Source: Ruminococcus sp. UBA5129 (GTDB taxonomy: Bacteria > Bacillota > Clostridia > Oscillospirales > Ruminococcaceae). Taken from it: 9,941 bases of DNA. This document shows positions 1 through 7,309 of this stretch, piece by piece. A program made the position numbers and the translations under genes. The DNA lies in NCBI GenBank assembly GCA_002414125.1, contig DHYN01000030.1, positions 2,104 through 12,044 of the forward strand, read 5' to 3'. How positions within the stretch are numbered: the stretch's first letter is position 1; every line of letters begins with the position of its first letter. The notes beneath the pieces were generated by a model that saw only the letters and a program-made list of their open reading frames with translations, searched no databases and was not told the DNA's origin.

Positions 1-295
1 AGCTATAGCTTCCCGTATGGCACGCAACGCCTGTCTGCTCTACATTCACAAGCAGTGTATCGTTGTCGCAGTCGCCGTAGATCGAGACCACCTTTTGTAA
101 GTGACCCGATGTTGCGCCCTTGTTCCAATATTCCTGTCTCGAACGGCTCCAGAACCATGTATAGCCTGTTTCGAGTGTTTTTTTCAGACTCTCCTTATTC
201 ATATATGCAAGCATGAGAACCGTTTTCGTGTTGACCTCGTAGCATATTGCAGGGATGAGCTCTCCCTTTGCAAAAAATTTATCGAGATCGTTCAT
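1..295 (-). CDS. hisI: Phosphoribosyl-AMP cyclohydrolase HisI, 3' end cut off by the window edge
   Basis: This gene opens the adenine ring of phosphoribosyl-AMP to give ProFAR, the third step of histidine synthesis, in the cytoplasm. Reading the minus strand from the ATG at 295 gives 98 residues with no stop before the window ends. It shows the family core: LMLAYMN (residues 28-33), FWSRSR (48-53), KGATSGH (59-65), the metal site DCDND (75-79) and ACHTG (91-95). From the known family, Asp75/77/79 would bind Mg2+, and Cys76 and Cys92 would be two of three Zn2+ ligands; the third lies past the edge. A GTG at 310 in the same frame is an alternative start. It has a better ribosome binding site (AGAGG at 321-325, 10 bases upstream), so the start is uncertain. 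It follows the lipoprotein gene by only a few bases. Whether it is HisI alone or a HisI-HisE fusion cannot be seen here. Confidence 0.93.
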   Translation of the reverse strand, partial: MNDLDKFFAKGELIPAICYEVNTKTVLMLAYMNKESLKKTLETGYTWFWSRSRQEYWNKGATSGHLQKVVSIYGDCDNDTLLVNVEQTGVACHTGSYS

Positions 296-313
296 GTCGA
301 TCTTTATCACTTT

Positions 314-1255
314 TTACCAGCCTCTTTCGTTAAATTTATCAACATCCACCTTGTTGAGCAGCAGATAATATCCCTGTTTTTCGGGGTCGATCTCCGCGGT
401 CAAGCTATACCCGTCCGTTGTCTGACCCTTTACCTCGTGGAGAATCTGCTCCTCATAGGTGAAATAGTATATCGCGGGCTTGAAATTCTCCTCGCTCTGA
501 TCGGGCACAAAAATAAGCTCAGGATCATATGTCATGGTAAGCTCGGCACTCTCGATCGGGTAATCCCAGTGCAGACCGTAGTTAGCGCCCATGTATCCGA
601 CCATACTGGGATTGAGCAGTATATTCGATTTGGCAACACCCAAACGAAAGCTGTCCAGCGCCCATTTATCGGCAGTCACTATCACCGAAACGGTGATAGC
701 TTTGTTTGCATTTCTTATGTCATCACTGGAGTAAGTCCTCGTCTCGGTCGGTATCGACGCGCGCTCGTAAGTCGGGTCGGTATAATAGCGAACAAGCTCG
801 TTCCAGTCGGAAACGCCTATATCTGCAATATCCGTGACCTTTCCTTTACATCCGACAGTTTCCGAACCCTCATAGCCGCAGAACACATTCTCGATGTCGG
901 CGTTGTTATCCTTGAAAACGATGATGTACTCCATACCGCTGAGATTCTTAGAGCTTTGAAGTACCTCAGTCCCAAATCCTCCGTCATCTTCTATTGTTCC
1001 GTAAACAACGCTTTCTGTCTGAAGATCATAGAAATACATGTCCGCGGTCAGAAATATTGCCGCCGCACTCCATTTATCTGCTTTTACTGACGGCTTCTTC
1101 TTTGAAGCCTCCGATGCGGTCTCGGATTCCTCAACGAGCGAGACTTCCTCTATGACCGATGACTCAGAGCGTTGAGAACGCCTGCTCTCTTTCTTTTCGC
1201 CGCATCCGCCGAGAACTGCGAGTGCCGCGATGCACAGTATTATTCCTTTTTTCAT
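314..1255 (-). CDS. Putative lipoprotein of unknown function inside the his operon
   Basis: I do not recognise this 313-residue protein. It starts with a lipoprotein signal peptide: MKK, a hydrophobic stretch (residues 4-15) and the lipobox LGGC with Cys18 as lipidation site, so it should be anchored on the outer face of the membrane. Residues 20-58 are a Ser/Glu/Lys-rich linker. Two mixed alpha/beta-looking parts follow (about 59-160 and 185-310). Both begin with ADKW (59-62 and 195-198), and Cys126 and Cys136 lie in the first. The end, with ESAELTMTYD (235-244), AIYYF (261-265) and GYYLLL (295-300), looks like a beta-rich module seen in Ruminococcus surface proteins; this is an impression only. 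The start at 1255 is preferred over one 30 bases further upstream. It gives a proper signal peptide, has AGAGG seven bases before it, and overlaps the stop of the membrane protein gene as ATGA. It is co-transcribed with hisF and hisI. Confidence 0.85.
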   Translation of the reverse strand: MKKGIILCIAALAVLGGCGEKKESRRSQRSESSVIEEVSLVEESETASEASKKKPSVKADKWSAAAIFLTADMYFYDLQTESVVYGTIEDDGGFGTEVLQSSKNLSGMEYIIVFKDNNADIENVFCGYEGSETVGCKGKVTDIADIGVSDWNELVRYYTDPTYERASIPTETRTYSSDDIRNANKAITVSVIVTADKWALDSFRLGVAKSNILLNPSMVGYMGANYGLHWDYPIESAELTMTYDPELIFVPDQSEENFKPAIYYFTYEEQILHEVKGQTTDGYSLTAEIDPEKQGYYLLLNKVDVDKFNERGW

Positions 1256-1590
1256 AATATGACCTCTGCCAATCCGCTGAACCATTCCTCAAGAGCTCCC
1301 CATACAAACATGAACACAACGAACATACACAGAGTAACGGAAACCTCCGCAGCAAACCGTTTAAGCTTTTTCTCCTCACGGCTGTATACTATTATGTCGA
1401 GAGCGAACGCCGCGATGCACAGAATGAGCGAGATGCTTCCTGCTATCACGAAAAACGGGTGCGAGTAAGGGTGCTTCGATGGTTGATAATCAAATAAGCA
1501 GAACACGCTGATATAGCTGTAGAGTCCGAGACTGCCGAAAATAATGTATATCAGCGGACTTATGTATCGGAGGAGTTTACCGGCTTTCAT
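1252..1590 (-). CDS. Small three-helix membrane protein of unknown function
   Basis: I do not recognise this 112-residue protein. It has three hydrophobic stretches that look like transmembrane helices, at about residues 9-32, 46-68 and 82-103. A short basic/acidic segment, [10 protein letters not shown] (70-79), links the second and third helices. There is no signal peptide or enzyme motif. The open frame extends to 1617, but the start at 1590 is better. It forms an ATGA overlap with the hisF stop, and GGAG lies ten bases upstream inside hisF. Its own stop overlaps the lipoprotein start in the same ATGA manner, so hisF, this gene and the lipoprotein gene are probably translated in a coupled chain. 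The coupling to a lipoprotein gene suggests the two products act together at the membrane; that is inference. Base composition does not stand out from its neighbours. Confidence 0.8.
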   Translation of the reverse strand: MKAGKLLRYISPLIYIIFGSLGLYSYISVFCLFDYQPSKHPYSHPFFVIAGSISLILCIAAFALDIIVYSREEKKLKRFAAEVSVTLCMFVVFMFVWGALEEWFSGLAEVIL

Positions 1591-2342
1591 CTCACGATCA
1601 CTCCATTGTTTCTGCAATGCTCCTTGACCTGCTGAACGGTCAGCTCCCTAAAGTGAAAGAGCGATGCCGCAAGAGCCGCTGTAGCACCTGTTTTTTCAAA
1701 TACTTCCGAAAAATCGTCTATTTTACCTGCTCCGCCGCTTGCGATCACAGGTATACTGCAATTATCACACACGGCTTTCAGCATTTCAATGTCAAAGCCG
1801 TTCTTCGTACCGTCAGCATCTATCGAATTAAGACATATCTCGCCTGCGCCAAGCTGTTCTATCTGCTTCACCCAGTCGATGAGATCTATTCCCATGTCAA
1901 CTCGTCCGCCGTTGATATATACCGTCCATTTATGATCGGCGATCATCTTAGCATCAATGCCCACGCAAATGCACTGGCTTCCGAAAATATCCGCGCCGTC
2001 CTTGATGAGCTGCGGATTCTTCACAGCCTGAGAGTTCACCGAGACCTTATCCGCACCTGCACGAAGCGTCTCGCGGATGTCGTCCACCGACTTTATGCCT
2101 CCGCCGACGGTGAGCGGTACGAAAACCTTCTTAGCCGTATCACGCACTACATCGAGGAAAACTCCTCTCCCCTCGTAGGATGCCGTTATATCATAAAAAA
2201 CTATCTCATCCGCACCCTGACGGTTGTACTCCTCAGCGCACTCTACAGGGTCTCCGACATCGCGAATGCCCTCGAAATTCACGCCCTTTACTACCTTGCC
2301 GTTTCGCACGTCAAGGCATGGGATAATTCTTTTTGCAAGCAT
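1587..2342 (-). CDS. hisF: Imidazole glycerol phosphate synthase cyclase subunit HisF
   Basis: HisF uses ammonia delivered by HisH to convert PRFAR to imidazole glycerol phosphate and AICAR, linking histidine and purine synthesis. The 251-residue protein matches the usual length of about 250. It begins with the diagnostic [11 protein letters not shown], placing catalytic Asp11; the second catalytic residue is Asp130 in GIDAK. Arg5, Glu46, Lys99 and Glu168 match the residues known to line the ammonia gate. Phosphate-binding turns TVGGGI (78-83) and ASGGAGK (at about 200) are present, as expected for a (beta/alpha)8 barrel. The ATG at 2342 lies 3 bases after the hisA stop, behind a good GGAGG eight bases upstream. 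Its TGA stop overlaps the start of the downstream membrane protein gene. Identification is secure. Confidence 0.98.
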   Translation of the reverse strand: MLAKRIIPCLDVRNGKVVKGVNFEGIRDVGDPVECAEEYNRQGADEIVFYDITASYEGRGVFLDVVRDTAKKVFVPLTVGGGIKSVDDIRETLRAGADKVSVNSQAVKNPQLIKDGADIFGSQCICVGIDAKMIADHKWTVYINGGRVDMGIDLIDWVKQIEQLGAGEICLNSIDADGTKNGFDIEMLKAVCDNCSIPVIASGGAGKIDDFSEVFEKTGATAALAASLFHFRELTVQQVKEHCRNNGVIVR

Positions 2343-2345
2343 TTT

Positions 2346-3071
2346 TTACACCTCCGAATACCTGATCGCCTCACGCAGATCGAGCGTGCCCTTGTAAATG
2401 GACTTGCCGCAGATAGTGCCGTAAAGACCCATTTCCTTGCAGGCGATGATGTCCGCCATTGTGTGAACTCCGCCGCTTGCAACGATATTTGCACGACCCT
2501 CAGTCGCCTTTGCGAGCTCTCTGAGCTGATCGACGTTCACACCGCTGAGTGTGCCGTCCTTTGAGATGTCCGTGAAGATGAAGTACTTCACACCTGCCCC
2601 GATCATCTTATCGGCAAGCTCGATATAATTCACATCTGAGCTTTCAAGCCAGCCTTCGGTTGCGACCATACCATTGACAGCATCAATTCCGACAACGATT
2701 TTTTCACTGCCGAATTTTTCAACAGCATCACTCACAAGCTTGGGGTTCTTGAGCGCAACAGAGCCGAGAATGACTCTCTCAATGCCCATACCAAGGTACT
2801 CCTCGATCGTTTCAAGGCTTCTTATACCGCCGCCGAGCTCGACCTTGAGGTTTGTTTTCTCGGCAACGTCTGTGTAAATTTTGGTATTTACGGGTCTGCC
2901 CTCTTTAGCGCCGTCAAGGTCTACCATATGTATCCACTCAGCGCCTACTTCCTCGAAGCCCTTTGCAGTCTCGAGGTAGTCCGATGCGACCTTTTCGACC
3001 GTAGAGAAATCGCCTTTGAACAGACGGACACAGTTTCCGTCCTTAATATCTATCGCAGGGAAAATTATCAT
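2346..3071 (-). CDS. hisA: ProFAR isomerase HisA
   Basis: HisA performs the Amadori rearrangement of ProFAR to PRFAR, supplying the substrate of HisF. The 241-residue product has the typical length and (beta/alpha)8-barrel signatures. FPAIDI places catalytic Asp8 and GIDAV places Asp130 as the acid/base pair. LGGGIR (79-84) and VASGGV mark the two phosphate-binding loops, and the HisA hallmark TDISKDGTLSG lies in the third quarter. The hallmark and start distinguish it from the related HisF next door. The start ATG at 3071 overlaps the hisH stop as ATGA and is preceded by GGAGG nine bases upstream. Only three bases separate its stop from hisF. Confidence 0.98.
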   Translation of the reverse strand: MIIFPAIDIKDGNCVRLFKGDFSTVEKVASDYLETAKGFEEVGAEWIHMVDLDGAKEGRPVNTKIYTDVAEKTNLKVELGGGIRSLETIEEYLGMGIERVILGSVALKNPKLVSDAVEKFGSEKIVVGIDAVNGMVATEGWLESSDVNYIELADKMIGAGVKYFIFTDISKDGTLSGVNVDQLRELAKATEGRANIVASGGVHTMADIIACKEMGLYGTICGKSIYKGTLDLREAIRYSEV

Positions 3072-3673
3072 CCTATAAGTCCTCCGAAATTTCTGAGTAT
3101 TTTAAGTCCCGTATCACCGCTCTTTTCGGGGTGGAACTGCGCTCCGTAAACAAAATTCCCATCGAAAACCAGCGCAGGAACTCTTCCGCCGTACTCGCTG
3201 TATGCGGCGATATTCTTATCCTCGCACTCAGCCTTGTAGGAATGTACGAAATAAACATACTCGTTGTCACCGATACCGCTAAGGAGTCTACAATCATTGA
3301 GTTTTTCGAGCTTGTTCCAGCCCATGTGGGGTATGATAAGATCGTGCTCCTCCATTTTGAGAACGCTTCCGCCGATGAGACCGAGTCCGTCACACTCCTC
3401 AAATTCGTATCCCTTTTCAAAGAGCATCTGCATTCCGAGGCAGATACCAAGAAGCGGCTTTTTTGCAGCCTGCTCCTTGATTGTTTCAACAAGTCCGGTA
3501 CTGTCAAGCATTCTCATTGCAGCCGGAAAGGCTCCGACTCCGGGAAGAATGACCGCATCGGCAGCCTCGATCGAAGCCTTGTCCGAGACCAGTCTGCTCT
3601 CGAGACCGAGGTAGTCAAGTGCATTCTTCACACTAAAAATATTTCCTGCGCCATAGTCAATTATCGCGATCAT
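3068..3673 (-). CDS. hisH: Imidazole glycerol phosphate synthase glutaminase subunit HisH
   Basis: HisH hydrolyses glutamine and passes ammonia through the HisF barrel. The 201-residue protein is a class I (triad) glutamine amidotransferase. It begins IAIIDYGAGN, has the oxyanion-strand motif PGVGAF (44-49), the nucleophile Cys78 in GICLGMQ, and His181 and Glu183 in QFHPEKSG completing the triad. The HisH-typical HMGWN (116-120) and YFVHSY (141-146) are also present. It starts at an ATG that shares one base with the hisB stop (TGATG) with AGGAG seven bases upstream, and overlaps hisA by four bases. It lies two genes upstream of its partner hisF, with hisA between them. All key residues are intact. 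Confidence 0.98.
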   Translation of the reverse strand: MIAIIDYGAGNIFSVKNALDYLGLESRLVSDKASIEAADAVILPGVGAFPAAMRMLDSTGLVETIKEQAAKKPLLGICLGMQMLFEKGYEFEECDGLGLIGGSVLKMEEHDLIIPHMGWNKLEKLNDCRLLSGIGDNEYVYFVHSYKAECEDKNIAAYSEYGGRVPALVFDGNFVYGAQFHPEKSGDTGLKILRNFGGLIG

Positions 3674-4266
3674 CAGAGAACTCCTTTCGTTGAAAGCGTT
3701 GTTCCGTCGCTGTTATATGCGACAGCCTCCTTGAGTGAATGAGCGACCGATTTGTATATCGCCTCGCACTTGTGGTGGTCGTTAGAGCCGTACATGAGAT
3801 TTATATGAAGCGTAATTCCCGCATTGAATGCGAACGCACGGAAAAATTCCTCCGTCAGACATAGGTCATACTCTCCGCAGCTCTGATTCGTGAAGTCCGC
3901 ATTGAACACGAGAAACGGTCTGTTGCTGAGGTCGAGACTTGTCATTGCAAGCGACTCGTCCATAGGGATATAAGATGTTCCGTACCGCACGATACCCGAC
4001 TTGTCGCCGAGCGCCTGTCCGAGCGCCTGTCCGAGCGCGATACCCGTATCCTCGACAGTATGATGACCGTCAACGAACAAGTCGCCCGTGACCTTTATCG
4101 TCATGCTGATACCGCTGTGCACCGACAGTGCAGTCAGCATATGGTCGAAAAAGCCTATACCTGTGGAAATATCCGCTGTACCGCAGCCGTCGAGTACAGC
4201 TTTGACAGTGATGTCGGTCTCACGGGTCTTTCTGTTCACTTCGCCTGTTCTAACTGCCTTAATCAT
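3673..4266 (-). CDS. hisB: Imidazoleglycerol-phosphate dehydratase HisB (single-domain)
   Basis: This enzyme removes water from imidazole glycerol phosphate to give imidazole acetol phosphate, the substrate of HisC. At 197 residues it is the dehydratase alone, without the phosphatase domain fused to it in enteric bacteria, so histidinol-phosphate phosphatase must be encoded elsewhere. Metal-binding motifs are complete: GFFDHML (38-44, His42), DGHHTVED (66-73, His68, His69, Glu72) and SNDHHKCEA (161-169, His164, His165, Glu168). These form the Mn2+ sites of the 24-mer in the known family. The ATG at 4266 overlaps the hisC stop as ATGA, with GGAGGA upstream inside hisC. Codons for residues 78-88 (LGQALGQALGD) contain a perfect 12-base tandem repeat. 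The length there matches the family, so it is probably not an insertion. Confidence 0.98.
   Translation of the reverse strand: MIKAVRTGEVNRKTRETDITVKAVLDGCGTADISTGIGFFDHMLTALSVHSGISMTIKVTGDLFVDGHHTVEDTGIALGQALGQALGDKSGIVRYGTSYIPMDESLAMTSLDLSNRPFLVFNADFTNQSCGEYDLCLTEEFFRAFAFNAGITLHINLMYGSNDHHKCEAIYKSVAHSLKEAVAYNSDGTTLSTKGVL
4007..4038. repeat. 12-base perfect tandem repeat, about 2.6 copies, within hisB
   Basis: The unit CGAGCGCCTGTC recurs perfectly across 4007-4038. On the coding strand each unit gives four in-frame residues, read as ALGQ repeated. Because the period is a multiple of three, copy-number slippage would add or remove four residues without shifting the frame. It lies just after the metal-binding HHTVED motif of HisB. 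Confidence 0.8.
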
Positions 4267-5327
4267 TTCAGAATTTCCTCCAATGCATCAAACAGTGAAT
4301 CCATTTCGGCGTCTGTACCAACGGTTATACGCAGATAGTTGCCGATCATGGGCTTATTCCAGTAGCGGACGTATATCCTGCGCTTCTTGAGCTCTTCAAA
4401 GATCTCGGATGCAGGCTTGTCCTTGTGACTTGCAAAGATGAAATTGCTCTTTGAGTCGGGAAACGTGAATCCCAGCTCCGCAAGTCTCTTTTTCGAGCGC
4501 TCTCTTGTTGCAATGATCCTGCCCACGGTTTCGCAGAAGTACTCCTCATCGCGGACAGCCTCCGCGCCGCAGAGCTGCGTAACTGTGTTCATGGTGTAAG
4601 AGTTCACCGAAAATTTCACATCGTTCATGTACTTGATAAGACGCTCGCTTCCTATCGCGAAGCCTATTCTCATTCCCGCCATAGAACGCGATTTCGAGTA
4701 GGTCTGAATGACGAGGACATTGTCGTACTTCTCAACAAACGGCAGGCAGCTCTGTCCGCCGAAGTCAATATACGCCTCATCTATCATAACTACCGAATCG
4801 GGATTTGCCTTAATGATCTCCTCGATCATATCAACGCTCTCAAGCACTCCCGTGGGAGCGTTCGGATTCGGGAATATGATACCGCCGTTCTCGCACTTGT
4901 AACCTTGCGGATCGATAGTAAAATCATCACGAAGCGGAACTGTCCTGTACGGGATGCGGTAGACATCAGCCCACACATCGTAGAATGAATATGTTATGTT
5001 CGGGAAAAGTATTGGCTTATCCGAACCGAAGAAAGTCATGAATGCCATTGAAATAACGTCATCCGAGCCGACTCCCACGAACACCTGCGATGGCTTCACT
5101 CCGTATCTTTCGGCAATAGCGTCAACAAGGATCTCGGCATCGGGCGACGGATAAAGCCTCATCCTGCCGTAGTCAAAATCTTCCAATATCTTTCTGACTC
5201 TCGGTGACGGCGGATAGGGGTTCTCATTTGTATTGAGCTTTATGATGTCCATTTCCTTTGGCTGTTCGCCCGGGATATACGGAACTACCTTGCGGATATA
5301 GGACTCCCATTTTCTTTCAGCGCTCAT
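4263..5327 (-). CDS. hisC: Histidinol-phosphate aminotransferase HisC
   Basis: HisC transfers an amino group from glutamate to imidazole acetol phosphate, giving histidinol phosphate. The 354-residue protein is a fold-type I PLP enzyme of normal length. It has LNTNENPYPPSP near the N-terminus (31-42), DEAYIDF (183-189, Asp183 and Tyr186 contacting the cofactor), the Schiff-base Lys212 in TYSKSRSMAGMRIG, and the substrate carboxylate Arg333 in YLRITVG. The loop reads PNPNAPTG (153-160): the residue just before PTG, normally Asn and known to contact the PLP ring oxygen, is Ala157. It starts at an ATG 66 bases after hisD with AGGAAG nine bases upstream. This is the only sizeable gap in the operon. 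It overlaps hisB by four bases. Confidence 0.97.
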   Translation of the reverse strand: MSAERKWESYIRKVVPYIPGEQPKEMDIIKLNTNENPYPPSPRVRKILEDFDYGRMRLYPSPDAEILVDAIAERYGVKPSQVFVGVGSDDVISMAFMTFFGSDKPILFPNITYSFYDVWADVYRIPYRTVPLRDDFTIDPQGYKCENGGIIFPNPNAPTGVLESVDMIEEIIKANPDSVVMIDEAYIDFGGQSCLPFVEKYDNVLVIQTYSKSRSMAGMRIGFAIGSERLIKYMNDVKFSVNSYTMNTVTQLCGAEAVRDEEYFCETVGRIIATRERSKKRLAELGFTFPDSKSNFIFASHKDKPASEIFEELKKRRIYVRYWNKPMIGNYLRITVGTDAEMDSLFDALEEILK

Positions 5328-5393
5328 TTTGTATCACTTCCTGTAATCAGTATAGCAGGGGCCAAGATTTCCCTCTGCTTTACGTTTTTTATA
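5328..5393 (-). other. hisD-hisC intergenic gap with a weak hairpin
   Basis: These 66 bases are the only sizeable gap between his genes. They contain an inverted repeat: GCAGGG at 5355-5360 pairs with CCCTCTGC at 5371-5378, seven pairs with one bulged base and a ten-base loop. In the his (minus) direction no T-run follows, so it is not a terminator there. In the plus direction it is followed by TTTACGTTTTTT, which looks like a weak intrinsic terminator for antisense transcripts. The hisC ribosome binding site lies at 5337-5342. I see no convincing promoter. Confidence 0.45.
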
Positions 5394-6680
5394 CTAATCC
5401 TCAAATCTGACCTTGATGGCGTTGGCGTGAGCTGTAAGACCCTCTCTCTCGGCGATGAGAATAATGTCGTCCTTAGCCTCTCTGAGCGCCTCCTCAGTGT
5501 AGTAGATGTAGCTCGAACGCTTTGTGAAGCTCGCAACTCCGAGCGGCGAGAAGAAGCGTGCCGTTCCGCTCGTAGGGAGAACGTGGTTAGGACCTGCAAA
5601 ATAGTCACCGAGCGGCTCGGACGCATAGTGTCCGAGGAAGATCGAGCCTGCGTTGTCGAGACTTCCGAGAAGCTCCATTGGATTCTCCATAAGGACTTCA
5701 AGGTGCTCGGGAGCGATCTCGTTTGCAAGCTCTACAGCACATGCACGGCAGTCCGTGATGATGATAGCGCCGTAATCGTCAAGCGACTTCGTAATGATCT
5801 CATTGCGCGAGAGGTATTCCTTCTGACGTTCAATCTCAGCGATAGTAGCATCGGCAAGCTCTTCGCTCGTAGTTACCATGATAGCCGATGCGAGCACATC
5901 GTGTTCAGCCTGCGACATAAGGTCGGCAGCGGCGAACTTCGGATTTGCGGTCTTATCTGCGAGAACGAGTATCTCGCTCGGACCTGCGATCATATCAATA
6001 TCAACAACTCCGTAGAGAAGCTTCTTTGCCGTAGCAACATAGATATTTCCCGGACCTACTATCTTATCGCACTTCGGGATCTCCTCTGTACCGTAAGCGA
6101 GCGCTGCGATAGCCTGTGCACCGCCCGAGAGGAACACTCTGTCAACACCGCAGATAGCTGCTGCAACGAGAATATCCTTATTTGGAGTGCCGTCCTTGAG
6201 AGGCGGAGTCACCATGACGATCTCCTTAACGCCTGCGATTTTGGCAGGGATAGCGTTCATGAGAACACTCGAGGGATACGCAGCCGTACCGCCCGGAACG
6301 TAGAGTCCGACTCTCTCGAGACCCCTCACGCGCTGACCGAGGATAACTCCGTTCTCCTTGGGGTTGATGAAGCCCTGCTCACGCTGTCTGTTGTGGAAAT
6401 CGGCGATATTCTCCATAGCATCGAGGAGCGCATTTACGAAATCCTCATCTGCCTCGTTGAGCGCATCGTTGATGACGTCTCTCGGTACCTCGTAATACTC
6501 GGGGAGACTTCCGTCAAATTTAAGTGTGTATCTCTTTACAGCCTCATCGCCGTTTTCCTTGACGTCCTCGATGATAGCAGTAACCGTTTCGGTCACCTTT
6601 TTATTTGTCTCGCCGCTTCTCTTTTTGAGTTCATTGAGAAATGCGACCTCGTCTGTTCCGTTTGCAAAAATCTTCTTCAT
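5394..6680 (-). CDS. hisD: Histidinol dehydrogenase HisD
   Basis: HisD oxidises L-histidinol to L-histidine in two NAD+-dependent steps and is the last enzyme of the pathway. The 428-residue protein matches the family length closely. Zn2+ ligands are all visible: Gln257 and His260 in MSQAEHD, Asp359 in GDYFAGPNH, and His418 in LTAHANAI. The catalytic Glu325-His326 pair lies in APEHLE. Other family marks are YVPGGTAAYPSS (127-138) and the signature IDMIAGPSEILVLAD (228-242). The ATG at 6680 shares one base with the hisG stop (TAATG) and follows GAGGAG by eight bases. It ends with TAG at 5394-5396. Identification is secure. Confidence 0.98.
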   Translation of the reverse strand: MKKIFANGTDEVAFLNELKKRSGETNKKVTETVTAIIEDVKENGDEAVKRYTLKFDGSLPEYYEVPRDVINDALNEADEDFVNALLDAMENIADFHNRQREQGFINPKENGVILGQRVRGLERVGLYVPGGTAAYPSSVLMNAIPAKIAGVKEIVMVTPPLKDGTPNKDILVAAAICGVDRVFLSGGAQAIAALAYGTEEIPKCDKIVGPGNIYVATAKKLLYGVVDIDMIAGPSEILVLADKTANPKFAAADLMSQAEHDVLASAIMVTTSEELADATIAEIERQKEYLSRNEIITKSLDDYGAIIITDCRACAVELANEIAPEHLEVLMENPMELLGSLDNAGSIFLGHYASEPLGDYFAGPNHVLPTSGTARFFSPLGVASFTKRSSYIYYTEEALREAKDDIILIAEREGLTAHANAIKVRFED

Positions 6681-7309
6681 TACAGGTTCTCCTCTATAAG
6701 TGTTATAAGTCTGTCGATCTCAGCGTGTCTGAGCTTCAGGCTTACCGTATTTGCGATGAGTCTTGCGGAGATCGGTGCAACGTCCTCGATCACCTCGAGA
6801 CCGTTCTCCTTGAGCGTAGTACCCGTCTCCACTATATCGACTATACCGTCTGCAAGCTCAAGGAGCGGTGCAAGCTCGACCGAGCCTTCGATCTTGATTA
6901 TTTCGGTATCCATGCCCTTTTTCTCAAAGAAGCTTCGTGTTACGTTCGGATATTTTGTAGCAATAGTCTTAATGCCGTAGCCGTTGTAGAAATCATACCC
7001 TTTTTTCGTTGCGAGAGCGAATTTGCAGCGTCCGAAGCCGAGATCCACGAGTTCAAAGAACTTGCCTCTCATCTCCATGATAGTGTCCTTGCCGACAACG
7101 CCCATATCGCACACGCCGTGCTCCACATAGGTGATAACATCGTTTGCCTTTGCGAGAACGACCTCGAGGTTCGCATCGGGAACAGGCAGGATAAGCTTTC
7201 TACCCTTCTCACGAACTGCCGTACAGTCAAAGCCGAGCTTTTCGAGGAGTCCCACAGTATCCTTTTCGAGTCTGCCCTTGGTGAGGGCTATTCTTATAGG
7301 CTTGCTCAT
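6680..7309 (-). CDS. hisG: ATP phosphoribosyltransferase catalytic subunit HisG, short form
   Basis: HisG joins ATP and PRPP to make phosphoribosyl-ATP, the committed and feedback-regulated step. At 209 residues it is the short form, which lacks the C-terminal ACT-like regulatory domain of the long enzyme (about 290-300 residues) and depends on HisZ for activity and histidine inhibition. Visible motifs are IALTKGRL (7-14), the family signature EGSVELAPLLELADGIVDIV (141-160) and the PRPP loop ETGTTL (161-166). The ATG at 7309 overlaps the hisZ stop as ATGA, with AGGAGG seven bases upstream. The direct coupling to hisZ suits the fixed stoichiometry of the HisG-HisZ complex known from other species. 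Confidence 0.98.
   Translation of the reverse strand: MSKPIRIALTKGRLEKDTVGLLEKLGFDCTAVREKGRKLILPVPDANLEVVLAKANDVITYVEHGVCDMGVVGKDTIMEMRGKFFELVDLGFGRCKFALATKKGYDFYNGYGIKTIATKYPNVTRSFFEKKGMDTEIIKIEGSVELAPLLELADGIVDIVETGTTLKENGLEVIEDVAPISARLIANTVSLKLRHAEIDRLITLIEENL

Noticed and set aside
101..1090. 329-codon plus-strand open frame opposite hisI and the lipoprotein gene
   Set aside because: It overlaps the clear HisI reading on the other strand and the lipoprotein with its signal peptide; its translation looks random and Cys/Ile/Arg-rich.
1617..2564. 315-codon plus-strand open frame opposite hisF and hisA
   Set aside because: It is antisense to two enzymes with all catalytic residues present, and there is no supporting motif or context.
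5328..5393. Internal promoter before hisC
   Set aside because: A TATACT hexamer is present in the minus strand but no -35-like hexamer lies at 16-18 bases from it.
5427..6980. 517-codon open frame on the plus strand opposite hisD and hisG
   Set aside because: It is fully antisense to two secure enzymes, shows no recognisable domain, and is explained by the rarity of stop codons opposite this codon usage.
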